Positions 53,297-64,000 of a stretch of 64,000 bases of DNA are shown in pieces (positions within the stretch are counted from its first letter, which is position 1; the number at the start of each line of letters is the position of its first letter). A program made the position numbers and the translations under genes. Location of the stretch: NCBI RefSeq assembly GCF_041296385.1, contig NW_027183804.1, positions 1,984,001 to 2,048,000 of the forward strand. The letters are read 5' to 3'. Origin of the DNA: Aphelocoma coerulescens. Its lineage: Eukaryota > Chordata > Aves > Passeriformes > Corvidae. The notes beneath the pieces were generated by a model, which ran no database searches, was not told the DNA's origin, and saw only the letters and a list, made by a program, of their open reading frames with translations.

Positions 53297-54780
53297 ACTG
53301 ACTCTTTTCTGCTCCAGAGTCTCCAGAATGTAACCCATTACAACCTCAGCCTTTTTTTCTCTTCTTTTCTTTTTTTTTTTTATGGGTGCGGTTTTTTATT
53401 ATTTTTGCACTATTGTAATATTTTCCACAAATGACTATCCTTACTCATAGCAATTTTCATCAATATTTACCTTTCTCCTGTAACCCAAAGTCTTTCAAAA
53501 GGCTTGTTTTCTGTGCATTAAATACAATAAAGTACCTTGCCCTGATCTGTTTTTCCAAGATGCTTCTTCAGACCCCTGACTGCCGGCACAAGGACTTCTG
53601 TGCAGAGGTGGAGGGGAAAGAACCCTTGTAGAGCAGCGCAGTCAGGCGTAAGTTCTTCTGCAGGGGCAAGCAGCCCAGGTGTGGAGCATCTCCCTGTGCA
53701 GGCTCCAAGGGCTCTGCAGGCAGGGGCGGCACTGCCCTCCAGCACACGGCACTTCTGCCTTTCCCATAGCACAGGGCACAGCTGGGCAGTGGAATGCAGC
53801 CAGAGGCACAAACACCTCCAGGGGTCACCCCTCTGAGCTGCCTTCACGGGTTCCATGAGCACCGAGCAGAGAAACAAGTGCTCGGTCACAGGTGCCCAAG
53901 CAGGAGACGGGGACGCGCAGAAGTTAAAGAAGGTAAAGTGAAAAGACAAATGTGGATAAAAGGGGACTGGCACAATCAGACAACATCAAGGGAGTCTTCC
54001 CTATTGGGGAATGTCCTCTACCTTCAGAAAAATCTCTTCCTCCTCTCTCTCATGACCCACCCCCGTTTCCTGCACCTGTGGCACGTAGAGTGTTTCCTGC
54101 TGGTGACCAGCCCTGCTCTCTGCAACACTCCTGGGCTGGAAGGGCTGTCTCCAGCAAACACTGCACCATGGCTCGGGGCAGTTCTGTCACCTACAGGCAG
54201 CAGTTCCTTCTTGTTCTGACACTTCTGACACTTTTGGTAGCCCCAACACACTGCAGCAGTTCTTCTGTGCTCAGTCCTCAGTGCTGCAGCTCCCCTGCAC
54301 TGACACCATGACACTCCTGCTCTCTGCTTTCCCAGCCTGATTTTTAGATCCAGTCTTCCCCTCCCGTGTTCACAGGTGCATCCTGTGTGTGCTTCAGAGC
54401 TCCATCCTGGGGCAGCTCCTGCCCAGCCTGGGCAGGCACAAGGTCTCTCCCCTGCTCCTCTCACCTCACCAGTGCCACTGTTTCCTGCAGCATCCTCAGC
54501 CTTGCCCAGCACAGCCTCCTGAGACACTTTGACCCAGCCCTTTCCTCCATCATCCTCGTGCACCTGCTCAACCCTCTTGGCCTCAGCCTGATGGGCAGAA
54601 ATGTCCAGGGCAGGGAGGCTCCAGGGAAATGCTCAGGACAGCCATGGGCTGCACAGAGAGACACTGGAGTGGTGGGTCTGTGGGGAGAAATCTGAGCTGC
54701 CTGCCTTTGGAATCACCCCCAGGACCTGGACAGGGCTGTGCTGTGTTCTGGGCACTGACCTGGAAATGAGGGACGTGGAA
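53297..54780 (+). other. Downstream of the olfactory receptor
   Basis: Contains a likely poly(A) signal (ACAATAAAG at about 53525) that can serve the receptor. Beyond this no gene was recognised; overlapping frames on both strands are considered chance. Confidence 0.4.
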
Positions 54781-54789
54781 AAGGCCTTT

Positions 54790-55260
54790 GGTGTCAGGGA
54801 CGTTGGGAAGGCTGGGCAGTGTCACTGTGGGACCTCTCTCAAAGCCCTTGGAAAGGCCGGAGCCATCGCAGAGGATCCTGGGCACTCGGGAAGGGCAGAC
54901 ACGGAACCAGTCTGCAAACAGGGCAGGGAGGGGACTGGGAGAGCCCCAGACTGGTCAGGCTCAGCAGGGAAGGGGATGTGGCAAATCCTCCCGCAGCCAT
55001 TCCAGGCACTGGCAGGACAAGGCAGGGATTGCAGAGCCCCTGGAGGAGGGAAAAGAAGGGGATGTTGTGTGCCCAGACTTCAGCAGGGCCTGTGACGGGG
55101 TCTGCTGGGCTCTCCTCAGAGCCAGGTTGGTGAGAGCTGGGCTGAAGCGGTGGAACATGGGGTGGGTGGGAATTTGGCTGGACAATGAGGGTCAAGTGTC
55201 ACCCGTGGTACAGAGTCCTCTTGGCAGCCACTCCCTGGTGCCATCCCTCAGTGGCCTGCC
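54790..55260 (+). mobile_element. CR1 LINE fragment (reverse transcriptase region)
   Basis: The frame reads GDVVCPDFSRACDGVCWALL then LKRWNMGWVGIWLDN, matching the DVV-LDFSKAFD-V and WV-NWL segments of CR1-type LINE reverse transcriptase, with several substitutions of conserved residues. The 5' flank also resembles CR1 wording. It is truncated at both ends. Confidence 0.6.
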
Positions 55261-55372
55261 CTTGGCTGCTGTGGAACATTCATATATTCCCTCTATACCA
55301 CGGACAAAATGCATTTCCAAGTCCTCTGTGAGCAATGCCAAACTGATGCCAGCTGAAAACAGAGACTAGACA

Positions 55373-55770
55373 AGAATAAGGGAATAAAGGTAAGTATTTA
55401 TTTGAAGGGCCTTCAAGGTACACCTTGGGCAGTCAAAAAGGCAACACCCAGGATGGACCCCGAGTCACAAGTTCTTCACACTTCTATAAGTTTGGTTCAT
55501 TTGCATATCAGGGTTGATTCTCCAATTAAAACTTCAGCTAATGATGTAATTTCCCCAAGTTTACCCCCCTTCTTAAGATGTTAGTTTACACATTTTGGGC
55601 CTAGGACAATCTGGGTGTCCTTGGAGAGCAAGCTTGGGGAGGCTTGTTATGTCTAACCAGCATGAGAGAACAGCAGCTGACAGGCCACAAGAAACTTCTG
55701 AGTTACACACTAGGCAGTGCAGGATTTGAAAAATATAAAAGTTAAAATCTAAGACATCAAAATTGCTGGG
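55373..55770 (-). mobile_element. Probable solo LTR
   Basis: On the minus strand an AATAAATA signal lies near the end (plus-strand TATTTATTTG at 55397), and the AT-rich body with ATTTGCATAT is promoter-like. No second copy was found in the window, so this rests on pattern only. Confidence 0.35.
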
Positions 55771-57340
55771 AGCCCTTGAGCAGCCTCATCTGGTTAACGC
55801 TGCCTGCTAGAGAAAAGCTGAGCAAAAGGACACTGGTGGGTTAAATGTGTCCGGCCATCAGGGGCCCAGCAAGCCTCTCTCTCCCTCTCTCTGTGATGAC
55901 CCAGACTGAAGGGGAAGGAAACACCCAAGTTTTGTAGATGCTCATGGCTGAATGAAATGAAAGCACTCAGAGAGTCCAGAAAAGCCTAGGGAGTTTTATT
56001 AATTCATTCCACATCTGGCATAGAAATTGGTCTGTCAGTGCCTGAGCTATGTAAGGCCATGGCAGTGGGTTTTGTACAAAGGCACAAGAGGGAAGGTGAA
56101 AGGGAAGAGAGACAGAGACACAGAGAGACAGAGACAGAGACACAGAGAGACAGAGAGGTGAACCAAAGAGGGGCAGAGAGAAAGAAAACAGAGAGAGAAG
56201 AAGAGATCCCCAGTCCTGGTTCCAGCACTGCTCAGCCAATGGGATGTCCAGGGGGCTGGGCACCCGTGTGTCTGGGCTCTGTGGGAGGACCTTTTCACTG
56301 ATCAGTTTTCCCTGCCCTGGAGATAAGTGTCTCACTTTCTGTGTAAATCAGTTATCACGTGCAGTTCCTTCTGCTAAACCTCTCTGGAAATGGCTCGGAG
56401 GCTTCGGGGTCTTTGGTGGTCTCAATCCCCCCCAGTCCATGCCCACTTCTCCACCTCAATCCTGCTCTTGTGCCATGCTGTGCTTATGCCCAGGAGCCAG
56501 AGCAAGGATGTTTGTCCTGGAAAAGTGCTGCCTTTATCTGCATGGCCCCTTCTCCAGCCACAGCCTATTCTCCCTCACAGCGTGGTATTGCCAGGAATCC
56601 TTGGCTGTGCTTCCCAACACTCCTTGGTTGGTCCCGCAGCCATCCTGTGTTCGGTGTTTGGGACACACAAACCAGTCCTGATCTTCTGGGCTTCTGCACC
56701 TCCTCAGCAAGGGCCTCAAAAGGTAAAGGCCACATTTGGAAGCAAAGAAATAACAAATGAGATCAATTCTCTACTTCCCATCCGCAAACAATGTGCAGCC
56801 ACCTCCTGGCAGGAAAGGACCGAGCACATGTACTCCGTGCTTTGTAGGACAAATGTCTTCACAAAAAACACCCCCAGCCCTCCCCGCCACCCCCCTCCCC
56901 TTCCTTTCCCCAGTTCATTGCTGACCATGACGTCCCATGGAATGGGAGATCCCTTGAGTCAGTCCAGCCCAGCTGTCCCCTCCCTGTGCCCTCGGGAACA
57001 CTTGCCCACCCCCAGCCCATGGTTTTGGGGGGCTGCAGGGACGCCTCATGCGGGGCCAGCCCTGCTCAGGGACAGCCAAAGCCTTGGGCTGGGACCAACC
57101 CCGCTGCAGCCACGAGTGCCAAGCACAGCAGCCCAGGGGCTGCTCTGGGCAAAGGCAACTCCAGCCCAGCCACAGCCCGGCCAAGGGGGCTCAGGGGGCT
57201 CTTCCCACCTCTGTCATTCCACGATTCCATGAATCTTCTCCCTGCAGAGCTCAGTGTCGACACAAGTGACAGAGAGGCAGAAGCAGAGCTATAAAATGCA
57301 CCAGTACAAACACAGCAGCTCCTGTGAGGAATGAACCCTC
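55771..57340. other. Non-genic stretch with a GA-rich microsatellite
   Basis: 56100-56160 is a (GACAGA)n/(GACACAGA)n run. A plus-strand frame of 280 codons (56390-57232) has no recognised domain and no internal repetition; it may be chance. Nothing else recognised. Confidence 0.3.
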
Positions 57341-57344
57341 CCAG

Positions 57345-57475
57345 GGCAGCGCTGGGGCAGGAGAAGCACCCAGAGGGAGGATGAGCTCAGGGCATGTGTG
57401 TGTGCCCAAGGCACAGAGGGTGAGGCTGGGCAGAGGTCAGGGCAGGGCTGGCAGTGGCAGGGCAGAGCCAGGGAC
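57345..57475 (+). repeat. Copy of the 11645-11770 repeat
   Basis: Almost identical over 130 bases, and again next to an array of the 38-bp family. Confidence 0.8.
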
Positions 57476-57479
57476 AGCG

Positions 57480-58650
57480 AGATTGTCCATTGGGACACGG
57501 CGCAGCCTCATGGAACTCAGCAGGCCACTGTGCCAACATGGAATCTCATGGAACCACGGCTCCACTTTGACCAAGTGGGGCCTCATGGGACACCGGTGCC
57601 ACTGGGCCATTGCCAGCTCCTGTGGAATCCAGTGTCCATTGGGACACAGCGCAGCCTCAGGGCAACCTGGGGACCACCGTGGGGCAAAGGAATCTCATGG
57701 AACCAAGGGTCACTTGTGACAGAGAGGGGCCCCATGGAACACAAGGGCCACAAAAACATTGCCAGCCCGAGTAGAAACAAGGTGCCATTGTGGCAGAGCA
57801 AGACCTCGTGGGACCTAGGGAAGCACAGGGTCACAATGGATTCTCATGGAACCAAGGCCCCATTGGGACAAAGCGCGGCCTCATGGAAGGAAACCCGGTG
57901 CCACTGGACATCTGCAGCCTTGGAGGAAGCGAGTGTCCACTGTGAAACAGCACAGCCTGATGGATCCCAGGAGAGCACAGTGACGCCAGGGAATCTTGGG
58001 GAACCAAGTCTCAGCTGTTACAAAGAGGGGCCTCATGGCACCCAGGAGACCATTGTGACACCGTGGAATCTCATGGAAGCAAATGTCCACTGTCCCATGG
58101 TGTGGCCTCATAGAGCACTGGAGACCACTGTGACACAGTGGGAAAATATGGAACAAAGGCTCCCTAGGGACACAGCAGGGCCTCATGGAATCCAAGAGAG
58201 CATTCTGATGGAATGGAAACTCATGGAACCAAGTGTGCACTGTTTTACAGCGGGGCCTCGTGGCACCCAGGACACCACTGTGACACAATGGAATCTTGGG
58301 GAACAAAGTGTCACCTCCAAACACAGCGGGGCCTCGTGGAAGCCAGGTGCCACTTGGACATTGCCAGGGCACGTGGATCTCAGTGTCCACTGTGACACAG
58401 CACAGCCCCATGGAACTCAGCAGGCCATTGTGACAACATGGAATCTCATGGATCCAAGGCTCTGCTTTGACAAGGCGGGGCCTCAGAGGATGCAGGTGCC
58501 ACTGGGCCATTGCCAGCTCCTGTGGAATCCAGTGTCCATTGGGACACAGCGCAGCCTCAGGGCAACATGGGGACCAGTGTGGGACAATGGAATCTCATGG
58601 AACCAAGGGTCACTTGTGACAGAGAGGGGCCACATGGAACACAAGAGCCA
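57480..58650 (+). repeat. 38-bp minisatellite family, array 6 (largest)
   Basis: About 28 diverged units with CATGGAACCAAG and TGTGACAC or TGGGACACAG cores over 1.17 kb. A higher-order duplication is visible: 57505-57730 and 58385-58635 share long stretches in the same order. It yields a 440-codon frame (57398-58720) that is not considered a gene. Confidence 0.85.
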
Positions 58651-58651
58651 C

Positions 58652-59470
58652 TGTCATGGTTTGACACTGTTTCAAATACCAGCTACACACAAAAATCGTC
58701 ACGAAGGGCTCATGAGTTGAGATAAGGATTGGGATAAAACATTCTAACTTCAAACCAGACTCGAACTTAAAGGTATAAAGTAAATTTATTATTAACAGAG
58801 TAGGATAATGAGGAAGAAAAGAAGCCTTTCAAACACCTTTTTTCCCCTCCATCCCCTCCCTCTTTCCCTCCAACAGCACAGGGAGACAGGGCCTGGGAGT
58901 GTTCAAGCCAGTTCATCCCTCGAGATCTTTCTTCAGGTCCCTCAGGGAGGGGAGTCTCTTTCTTCTGCTGTGCCGTGGGCTCCTTCCCACGGGAGACAGT
59001 TCTCTGTGCACTTCTCCAGCGTGTTTCTAAGTTCACGAGTATCAGTCCCGCCCAGCCTGCTGTAACCTGAGTCCCTCCCACGGGCAAAACAGCCTTCCCA
59101 AAACTGCAGGCGTGGGTCATTAGTCCATGGGGTGTAGTCTTTCAAGGATCAGCTGCTTCAGTTTGGAAGCAAGGGCCCTCTTTCTCTCTCTCGGGAAGCA
59201 GGAGCCCTCTCTCCCTGTTCAGGTCTCCCCCTGGATTACAGCTTTTGTAGCACCCAGCCGCTCCGCTGTGAGCACCTTTTCCCACGGGCTGGGAGTGGAT
59301 CTCTGCATCCCCCCATGGACTTCATGGATCCCAGGGAGACAGCTTGTTTTATCCCAGTCCTCACCACGGCTTGCAGAGAAAATCCCGACACCAACACTGG
59401 GAGCATCTCCTGCCCCTCTTTCTTTCCACTGACCTTGGTGCTGCCAAGTTGTCTTTCTCTGCATGTCCTC
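58652..59470 (+). mobile_element. Probable solo LTR
   Basis: Starts TGTCATGGTTTGACAC, the opening of a widespread avian LTR group, directly at the end of the 38-bp array. The right end is estimated. Confidence 0.45.
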
Positions 59471-59987
59471 ACTTCCTCCTCTTTCTGCAACTAGGATGAA
59501 AGAACTGCTGCTAGTAAATGACGTGTAAACATGTTAAGAATAACCTTTCTATGCAGATATTAAATAGTTAACATTATAACTGGGGTCAAAGTTTCAAGAT
59601 GCTAATATAGCTTGAGTTATAAGATACGTGTATAATCTGGATCATAACCTCCTGTACGATGTAATAGCTGGTACAGGGTTAACTGCTGCTCCTAAGTGCC
59701 ATTGCCACCAAATGCCCCCAGTTGCAGGATTTCTGCAGGGTTTCGCAGCACGGAGAAGTTGATTTGGTCTCGGTGCTGCCCCGGGCAATCGTTTGCCGTG
59801 TTTGCCCTGCCGGCCCCGTGGCCCCGCTGCCCCTGCGCGGGCGGTCGCAGCCGCCGTTCAGCGCCTCTCTTCATGCGGGCGCTGAGAAGGAGAAGCCGCC
59901 GCCGCCGCCCCGGCCTTTCTGCTCGCAGCGCGGCTGGCTAACAGCGGCCAGGCAGGCCAAGCTCGCCGCTTCATCCGTCCTCGCTCG
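59471..59987. other. Unassigned stretch before segmental duplication copy 2
   Basis: AT-rich to 59690, then a GC-rich block (59700-59985) with GCCGCCGCC. No gene is recognised. It may be part of an LTR cut by the duplication junction. Confidence 0.3.
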
Positions 59988-60659
59988 CTCACTGGGCTTG
60001 GGGAGATCCTTGGTAAGTGATGCCCGGGAAGCCTGTGAAAACAGGAGTCAATCTGATTTTACCACCCGTGTGCTGTAATGCAGCCTCCGATGCTTTTCTG
60101 CACCTGTGCACACACGTGTCTAAAGCACGTGAATCCTCCATTAGTTCCACATTCATTCTGAGGCTTTGCACCCAACTGTTGATTTGGTCCTGATGTTGCT
60201 CATTTTATCTTCAATGGTTGCAAAACAAAGCAGATCAGAGGAAACAAGAAATAGAAAATTTTAAAAAAAAACAAGAACACCCACTGACAGCACTGCAGAA
60301 GATTTTTTTCTAGTATAGTTTTTTTATTAAATCTTCTGTTAGTAGATATGTTCCTCCTAATTCCTTTATGCCTTTTGAACCACAGCTATTTATCATTATT
60401 CCTTTTTAGTATTTGTTATGCTTTTTAAGCCCCATGTATAACAGGCTGATGCAATCAGAAGTAGTTTTCTATCCCAAACAGACTGAAAAACTCACTTCTC
60501 CATCCCAAAGAGACTAAAGCCGGTGTGTTTGGCGTCCCATCTCCCACAGTCGGTCCCGGTATCTCCGCAGGGGATTTCTGCCCTGGAGCAGCCCCGTGGC
60601 CATGGTGACACCCTGAAACATAGATTTAAAAGAAACAGAAAGATTTGAGTTATAGGCTA

Positions 60660-61337
60660 GCTGTGTTGAAATGAGTTAGAATAAGAAAGAATTTGAGCTG
60701 GACTAGAGTTAATTAAAATAGTTAGCTAGATTTGAAATGGTTTTTAAGATGTTAGTAATTGATTACGGAATAATTGATGCTCTGTCATTTGTATGTTTGT
60801 TTAGCTGTGCTTAGAACGAGGAACAGAAATATTGATCAGTTGGTGTAGGGAATAAGGACAATTCCCAATTTCCTCCCTCTGTGGGAACCTATTCAAGAAT
60901 CAGGCAAGAGGAAATTTGGAGGTCACTAAAGTAATTAAGATTGTTAAAGTTCAGAAAGGCAAAAAAGGTGCAAGTGAGGGAGATGAGCTTACTTCATCTG
61001 TCTGGGACCACCGACCCAATTCGAGAGCAGCGACTCAATTCAGAGCACGCACTGCGCATGCTTAATGCCATTAAAGCTCATTTCCATACGAAGCGGAGAA
61101 TGGGAGGGGTCACTGTTAGAAATATGTATTTGTAGTTTGGATATTCATCACTTTTGTGGCTAAATGAACTCTGTAACCGTTCATACCTGGGCACTGCGCA
61201 TTAGGAAGCTGTTCCACGCCGCTGTCCGGCGCCAATCAAACATTCACTTTCTAACTCTAACCTGTTAGAGAGCTTTTGTCTGTCTCAGCTGGATATCGAT
61301 ATGAGATCGATATTCACATCTTGGTAAATCAAGCCCC
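60660..61337 (+). mobile_element. ERVK-like LTR with Lys-type primer site, copy 2
   Basis: Same element as 33608-34277. The poly(A) region here reads CAATCAAACATTC (the AATAAA of copy 1 is changed). The primer-site-like GCCCCGAGCACGGACACTGG follows at 61339. Confidence 0.5.
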
Positions 61338-61404
61338 GAGCACGGACACTGGGGCCGGTGTGCGAAGGCGTTTGGGGCTGCACGGACGTTCTTTAGCAGC
61401 AATG

Positions 61405-61550
61405 TTTGTGTTTATTCTCTCTCTCTTTACTCTCTCTGTCTTTACTCTCTTTCTCTTTACTCTCACTCTATTCTCTTTCTTCTTATCGTCTCTCTCTTTT
61501 CCCCCCTCTTTATTCCCTCTCTCTTCACTCTCTCTATTCTCTCTCTGAAG
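61405..61550 (+). repeat. CT-rich microsatellite, shorter allele-like copy
   Basis: Partner of 34345-34565 with several units fewer. Confidence 0.9.
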
Positions 61551-62094
61551 AAAATGAATACAAAAGCTGAATTTTTTAGCAGTATGTAGAACAAAGGCAA
61601 ATCACAGCGCTGGGGCGCTTGGCAATATTGCCAGAGGCGCCCTCCATTCATTTCACTGTGGACTTAAGGACTCTCTTAAACTGTTCCATATTCATTAAGC
61701 CCAGAAAGTCATTTACACTTCACTCAACTTTCCCCCTCTCCGGTCTCTGCCCCTTCCCCCAGCACGCCGCCGCCTCGGTGCTCGGATCTTGAAGAAGAGA
61801 CACAAAGTCCCAACAGAACAAGCTCTGCTGTTGTTTTCTTTTTTTTTTTTTTCAGTTATTTTATGCTATTTTATTTTATAATCTATTTTACTTTTCGTTT
61901 GTCTTCTTTTTTTTCTTTTTGCCTTTTTATTTTTTCTTCCATTTCATCGGCTTTTTCGCTATTTTCACCTACCGCAGCCTTTGTTCCCCTGCCGGAGGTT
62001 TGTGGTGAGGCGCTGTCCCAGCGGCTCTCCCCGGAAACCAACGAAATCAATTGAAATAATGATGAATTGTTGAACTCTTCCCGCTGCTGTTTCC

Positions 62095-62840
62095 AGAAGG
62101 CCCCGGGAGGAGCCGGGGGCGGGAGGGGGGTCCCGGTGCCGGGGGCAGTCCCCGCTCGCCGGGCGGATCCCGGTGGCGCAGCTTGGGAGCCGCGGAAGTG
62201 CCCGAGGGAGCGCGGGGGCGGGGGAAGAGGGGGTGCGAGGGGGTATCGGTGCGGGATAAGGGGGCTCGGGGGGGTCTCAGCGCCGGGGATGGAGGTGCCG
62301 GGCGGTCCCCGTGCACGGGAGTGGGGGTTCAGATCTGGATATGGGGGTGCAAGGAGGTCCCAGTGCCGGGAATGGGGCTCAGGTGGTCCCTCTGCCGGGA
62401 ACGGGTGGGGACGGGGGAGTCCCCGACCCGGAGATAGAGTTTCAGGGGGGTCCCGGGGCCCAGAAACGGTGGCTCAGGGGGTTTTCCTGGGACGGGGAAT
62501 GTGGGTTCAGGGAAGTCCCCTTGCCGGGAATGGGGCTTCAGGGACGTCCTCGTGCCAGCTAAGGGGAACAGGGGGTCCCGGTGCTGGGCAGGGGGATGCA
62601 GGGGGTCACAGTACCCAGGAATGGTGGTCCAGGGGGTTTCGGGGAGGCCCCGGGGCCAGACAAGGGGGAACAGGGGGGTCCCGGTGCTGGGGAAGGGGAT
62701 GCAGGGGGGTCACAGTATCCGGGAATGGCGGTGCAGGGTGCTCTAGTACCCGGAAATGGGAGCTCAGGGGGTTCCCGTGCCCGGGAGTTGCGGTTCGGGG
62801 GTTCCCGTGCCGGGGGTCCCACTCGCCCCTCGCCCCCCCA
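62095..62840 (+). repeat. GGGGGTCCCGG minisatellite, copy 2
   Basis: Partner of 35130-35870 with small indels. Confidence 0.75.
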
Positions 62841-62849
62841 GGAGCGCCC

Positions 62850-63085
62850 CCGGCCCCAGCGCTGGAGCCATCGCGCTGCTCCGCTGGGCCCCGCCCCCAG
62901 CCCGGCCCCGCCCCCAGAGCCGCCTCCGGCCCCGCCATTGGCGCCGCTCTTTCCTGCCCGCCAATGGCAGCTCGGGCTGCTCGTGACGTCACCGGGCGCC
63001 GGGCAGATCCCGGCGGCGCAGGGCGGGAGACGGAGAAGCCAAAGGGACCGAGGGAGCGCGGGGGGAGGGGACGGGGCAATTCCAG
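62850..63085. promoter_or_regulatory. CpG-rich promoter-like block, copy 2
   Basis: All elements of the 35.9-36.1 kb block are preserved: GC boxes, CCATTGG, GCCAATGG and TGACGTCA (62984-62991). Confidence 0.6.
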
Positions 63086-63779
63086 GGAATTCCCCTGGGT
63101 CCCCTCCTGCCATCCCCCGGACCCTCCTCGGCCGCGCCCTGCGGGACCCCCGGGCCGGGCCGGGCTGAGCTCCCGGGCCCCGCGGCCAAACTCTGCCTGG
63201 AACCCGCTGGGTTCGGCCCGAAGCGGGGCAAGCAGCGGGACCCGCGGATCCATTTTGTCCTGCGGCTGCGGGGCCCCAGCCCCGGCGGAGCAGGACTGGG
63301 CGCTGTGACCCCGATCCCTGACTCCCCATCTCCTTCTCTCTCTCTCTCCTCTCTTCTCCCTTTCCTTTGGGTGATCATAAATCGCAGAGCGGCTGCAGAG
63401 CCCCGTGCCCAGCTCGGGTTTCCCAGGAAAGGGAGGCCTGGGGCTGAGGTGCCCCGGGATGGCCGGGAATGGGGTCCGGGGGTCCCCGGGGTCAGGGAAA
63501 CAGGGGATTCAGGGGCTGGGAGAGGAGGATACCCGGGACAGGGGGTGCAGGGGGTGTTGGTGCAGGATGAGGGGTGCAGGGGGGTCCCAGGGCTCCCAAA
63601 GCCCAGGGAATCCAAGGGGATTCAAGGGGGTCCCAGGGCTCCCAAAGCCCCTCCCAGGGGGGAGCAGGAGCTGGGTCAGGAGCGCTGTGGGAGAGAAAAG
63701 GGGGCGACCCCGGCATGGGGGGACATGGGGGAATCACACGCGCTCCGAGGGGGGGACACGACCCCCGGGGATCCCCCCT

Positions 63780-63905
63780 CACCTCCTCCCGCAGGCGGAG
63801 GCCGAGCCCCAGCCCAGGAGGACGAAGCCCAACACGAAGCCCCCGGCCCGCGTCAGCATCTTGGGGGGCGTCCGGCGGCAGCTCCGGGGCGGGAGGGGCA
63901 GGATC
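63780..63905 (-). pseudogene. MHC class II beta transmembrane exon, frameshifted, copy 2
   Basis: Minus strand: KMLTRAGGFVLGFVLLGWGS then ASACGRR and GTGAGG. It carries the same frameshift between PPDA and KML as copy 1. One Gly of the helix start is Arg here. Confidence 0.75.
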
Positions 63906-64000
63906 CGGGAAACGGCGGCGGCTGCCGGGAAGGGACCGGGACGGACTGGGACAGGCTGGGATGGACTGGGACAGACTGGGACACCGGGATACACCAGGAC

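Larger units (their letters stand above)
59988..64000 (+). repeat. Segmental duplication, copy 2 (runs off the window)
   Basis: Partner of 32928-37085, about 27 kb away. The junction at 59988 is sharp: CTCACTGGGCTTG(G/A)GGAGATCC is shared and the flank is unrelated. Confidence 0.95.

Noticed and set aside
56390..57232. 280-codon plus-strand frame
   Set aside because: No recognisable domain, no paralogue in the window, and comparable frames exist on the other strand.
57398..58720. 440-codon frame
   Set aside because: Spans the 38-bp minisatellite; sequence is repeat-derived.

Overview
The window reads as a piece of bird (most likely passerine) genomic DNA from an MHC-bearing, gene-poor, repeat-rich microchromosome region comparable to chicken/zebra finch chromosome 16. 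The evidence is the mixture of (i) an intact one-exon OR14-type olfactory receptor, (ii) several copies of the bird-expanded C2H2 zinc-finger gene family whose first coding exon starts [12 protein letters not shown], (iii) scattered MHC class II beta exon relics (leader, beta-1, transmembrane), (iv) two in-phase exons of FLOT1, an MHC-linked gene, and (v) a CR1 LINE piece and many avian-type retroviral LTRs. This assignment is inference from family content; no database search was possible.

Layout. 0-7 kb: an internally deleted endogenous retrovirus (ERV) with both LTRs (1.8-5.4 kb) and a 20-bp-type minisatellite built on TGATGTCA (6.2-7.05 kb). 7.1-10.5 kb: a second ERV on the minus strand (3' LTR, env, integrase, RNase H), cut off at a purine microsatellite. 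10.5-13.3 kb: hexa-, tetra- and pentanucleotide microsatellites and a 38-bp minisatellite family. 14.8-17.3 kb and 24.7-27.1 kb: a direct duplication; each copy holds an MHC class II beta TM-exon relic (minus), a beta-1 exon relic (plus) and a zinc-finger gene (minus). 19.4-21.8 kb and 38.7-40.95 kb: an inverted repeat carrying an MHC class II beta-like leader exon and a 50-bp VNTR. 28.0-30.1 kb: a 2-kb ACTGGG minisatellite. 31.5-32.2 kb: FLOT1 exons, one of them present three times. 32.9-37.1 kb and 60.0-64.0 kb: a direct segmental duplication running off the window end, with an ERVK-like LTR, a CpG-rich promoter-like block and a frameshifted class II TM exon. 41.2-45.7 kb: three plus-strand zinc-finger loci (decayed, intact with 8 fingers, and half-decayed). 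47.0-49.1 kb: a roughly 188-bp satellite interleaved with the 38-bp family. 52.4-53.3 kb: the olfactory receptor. 54.8-59.5 kb: CR1, LTRs, and another 38-bp array.

Genes that look functional are the olfactory receptor and the zinc-finger genes at 26.2-27.1 kb and 43.1-44.2 kb; the zinc-finger gene at 16.3-17.3 kb has lost its usual start codon. The region appears to evolve by repeated duplication and inversion of a combined MHC-relic/zinc-finger cassette. Most boundaries of repeats and LTRs are estimates made by eye.
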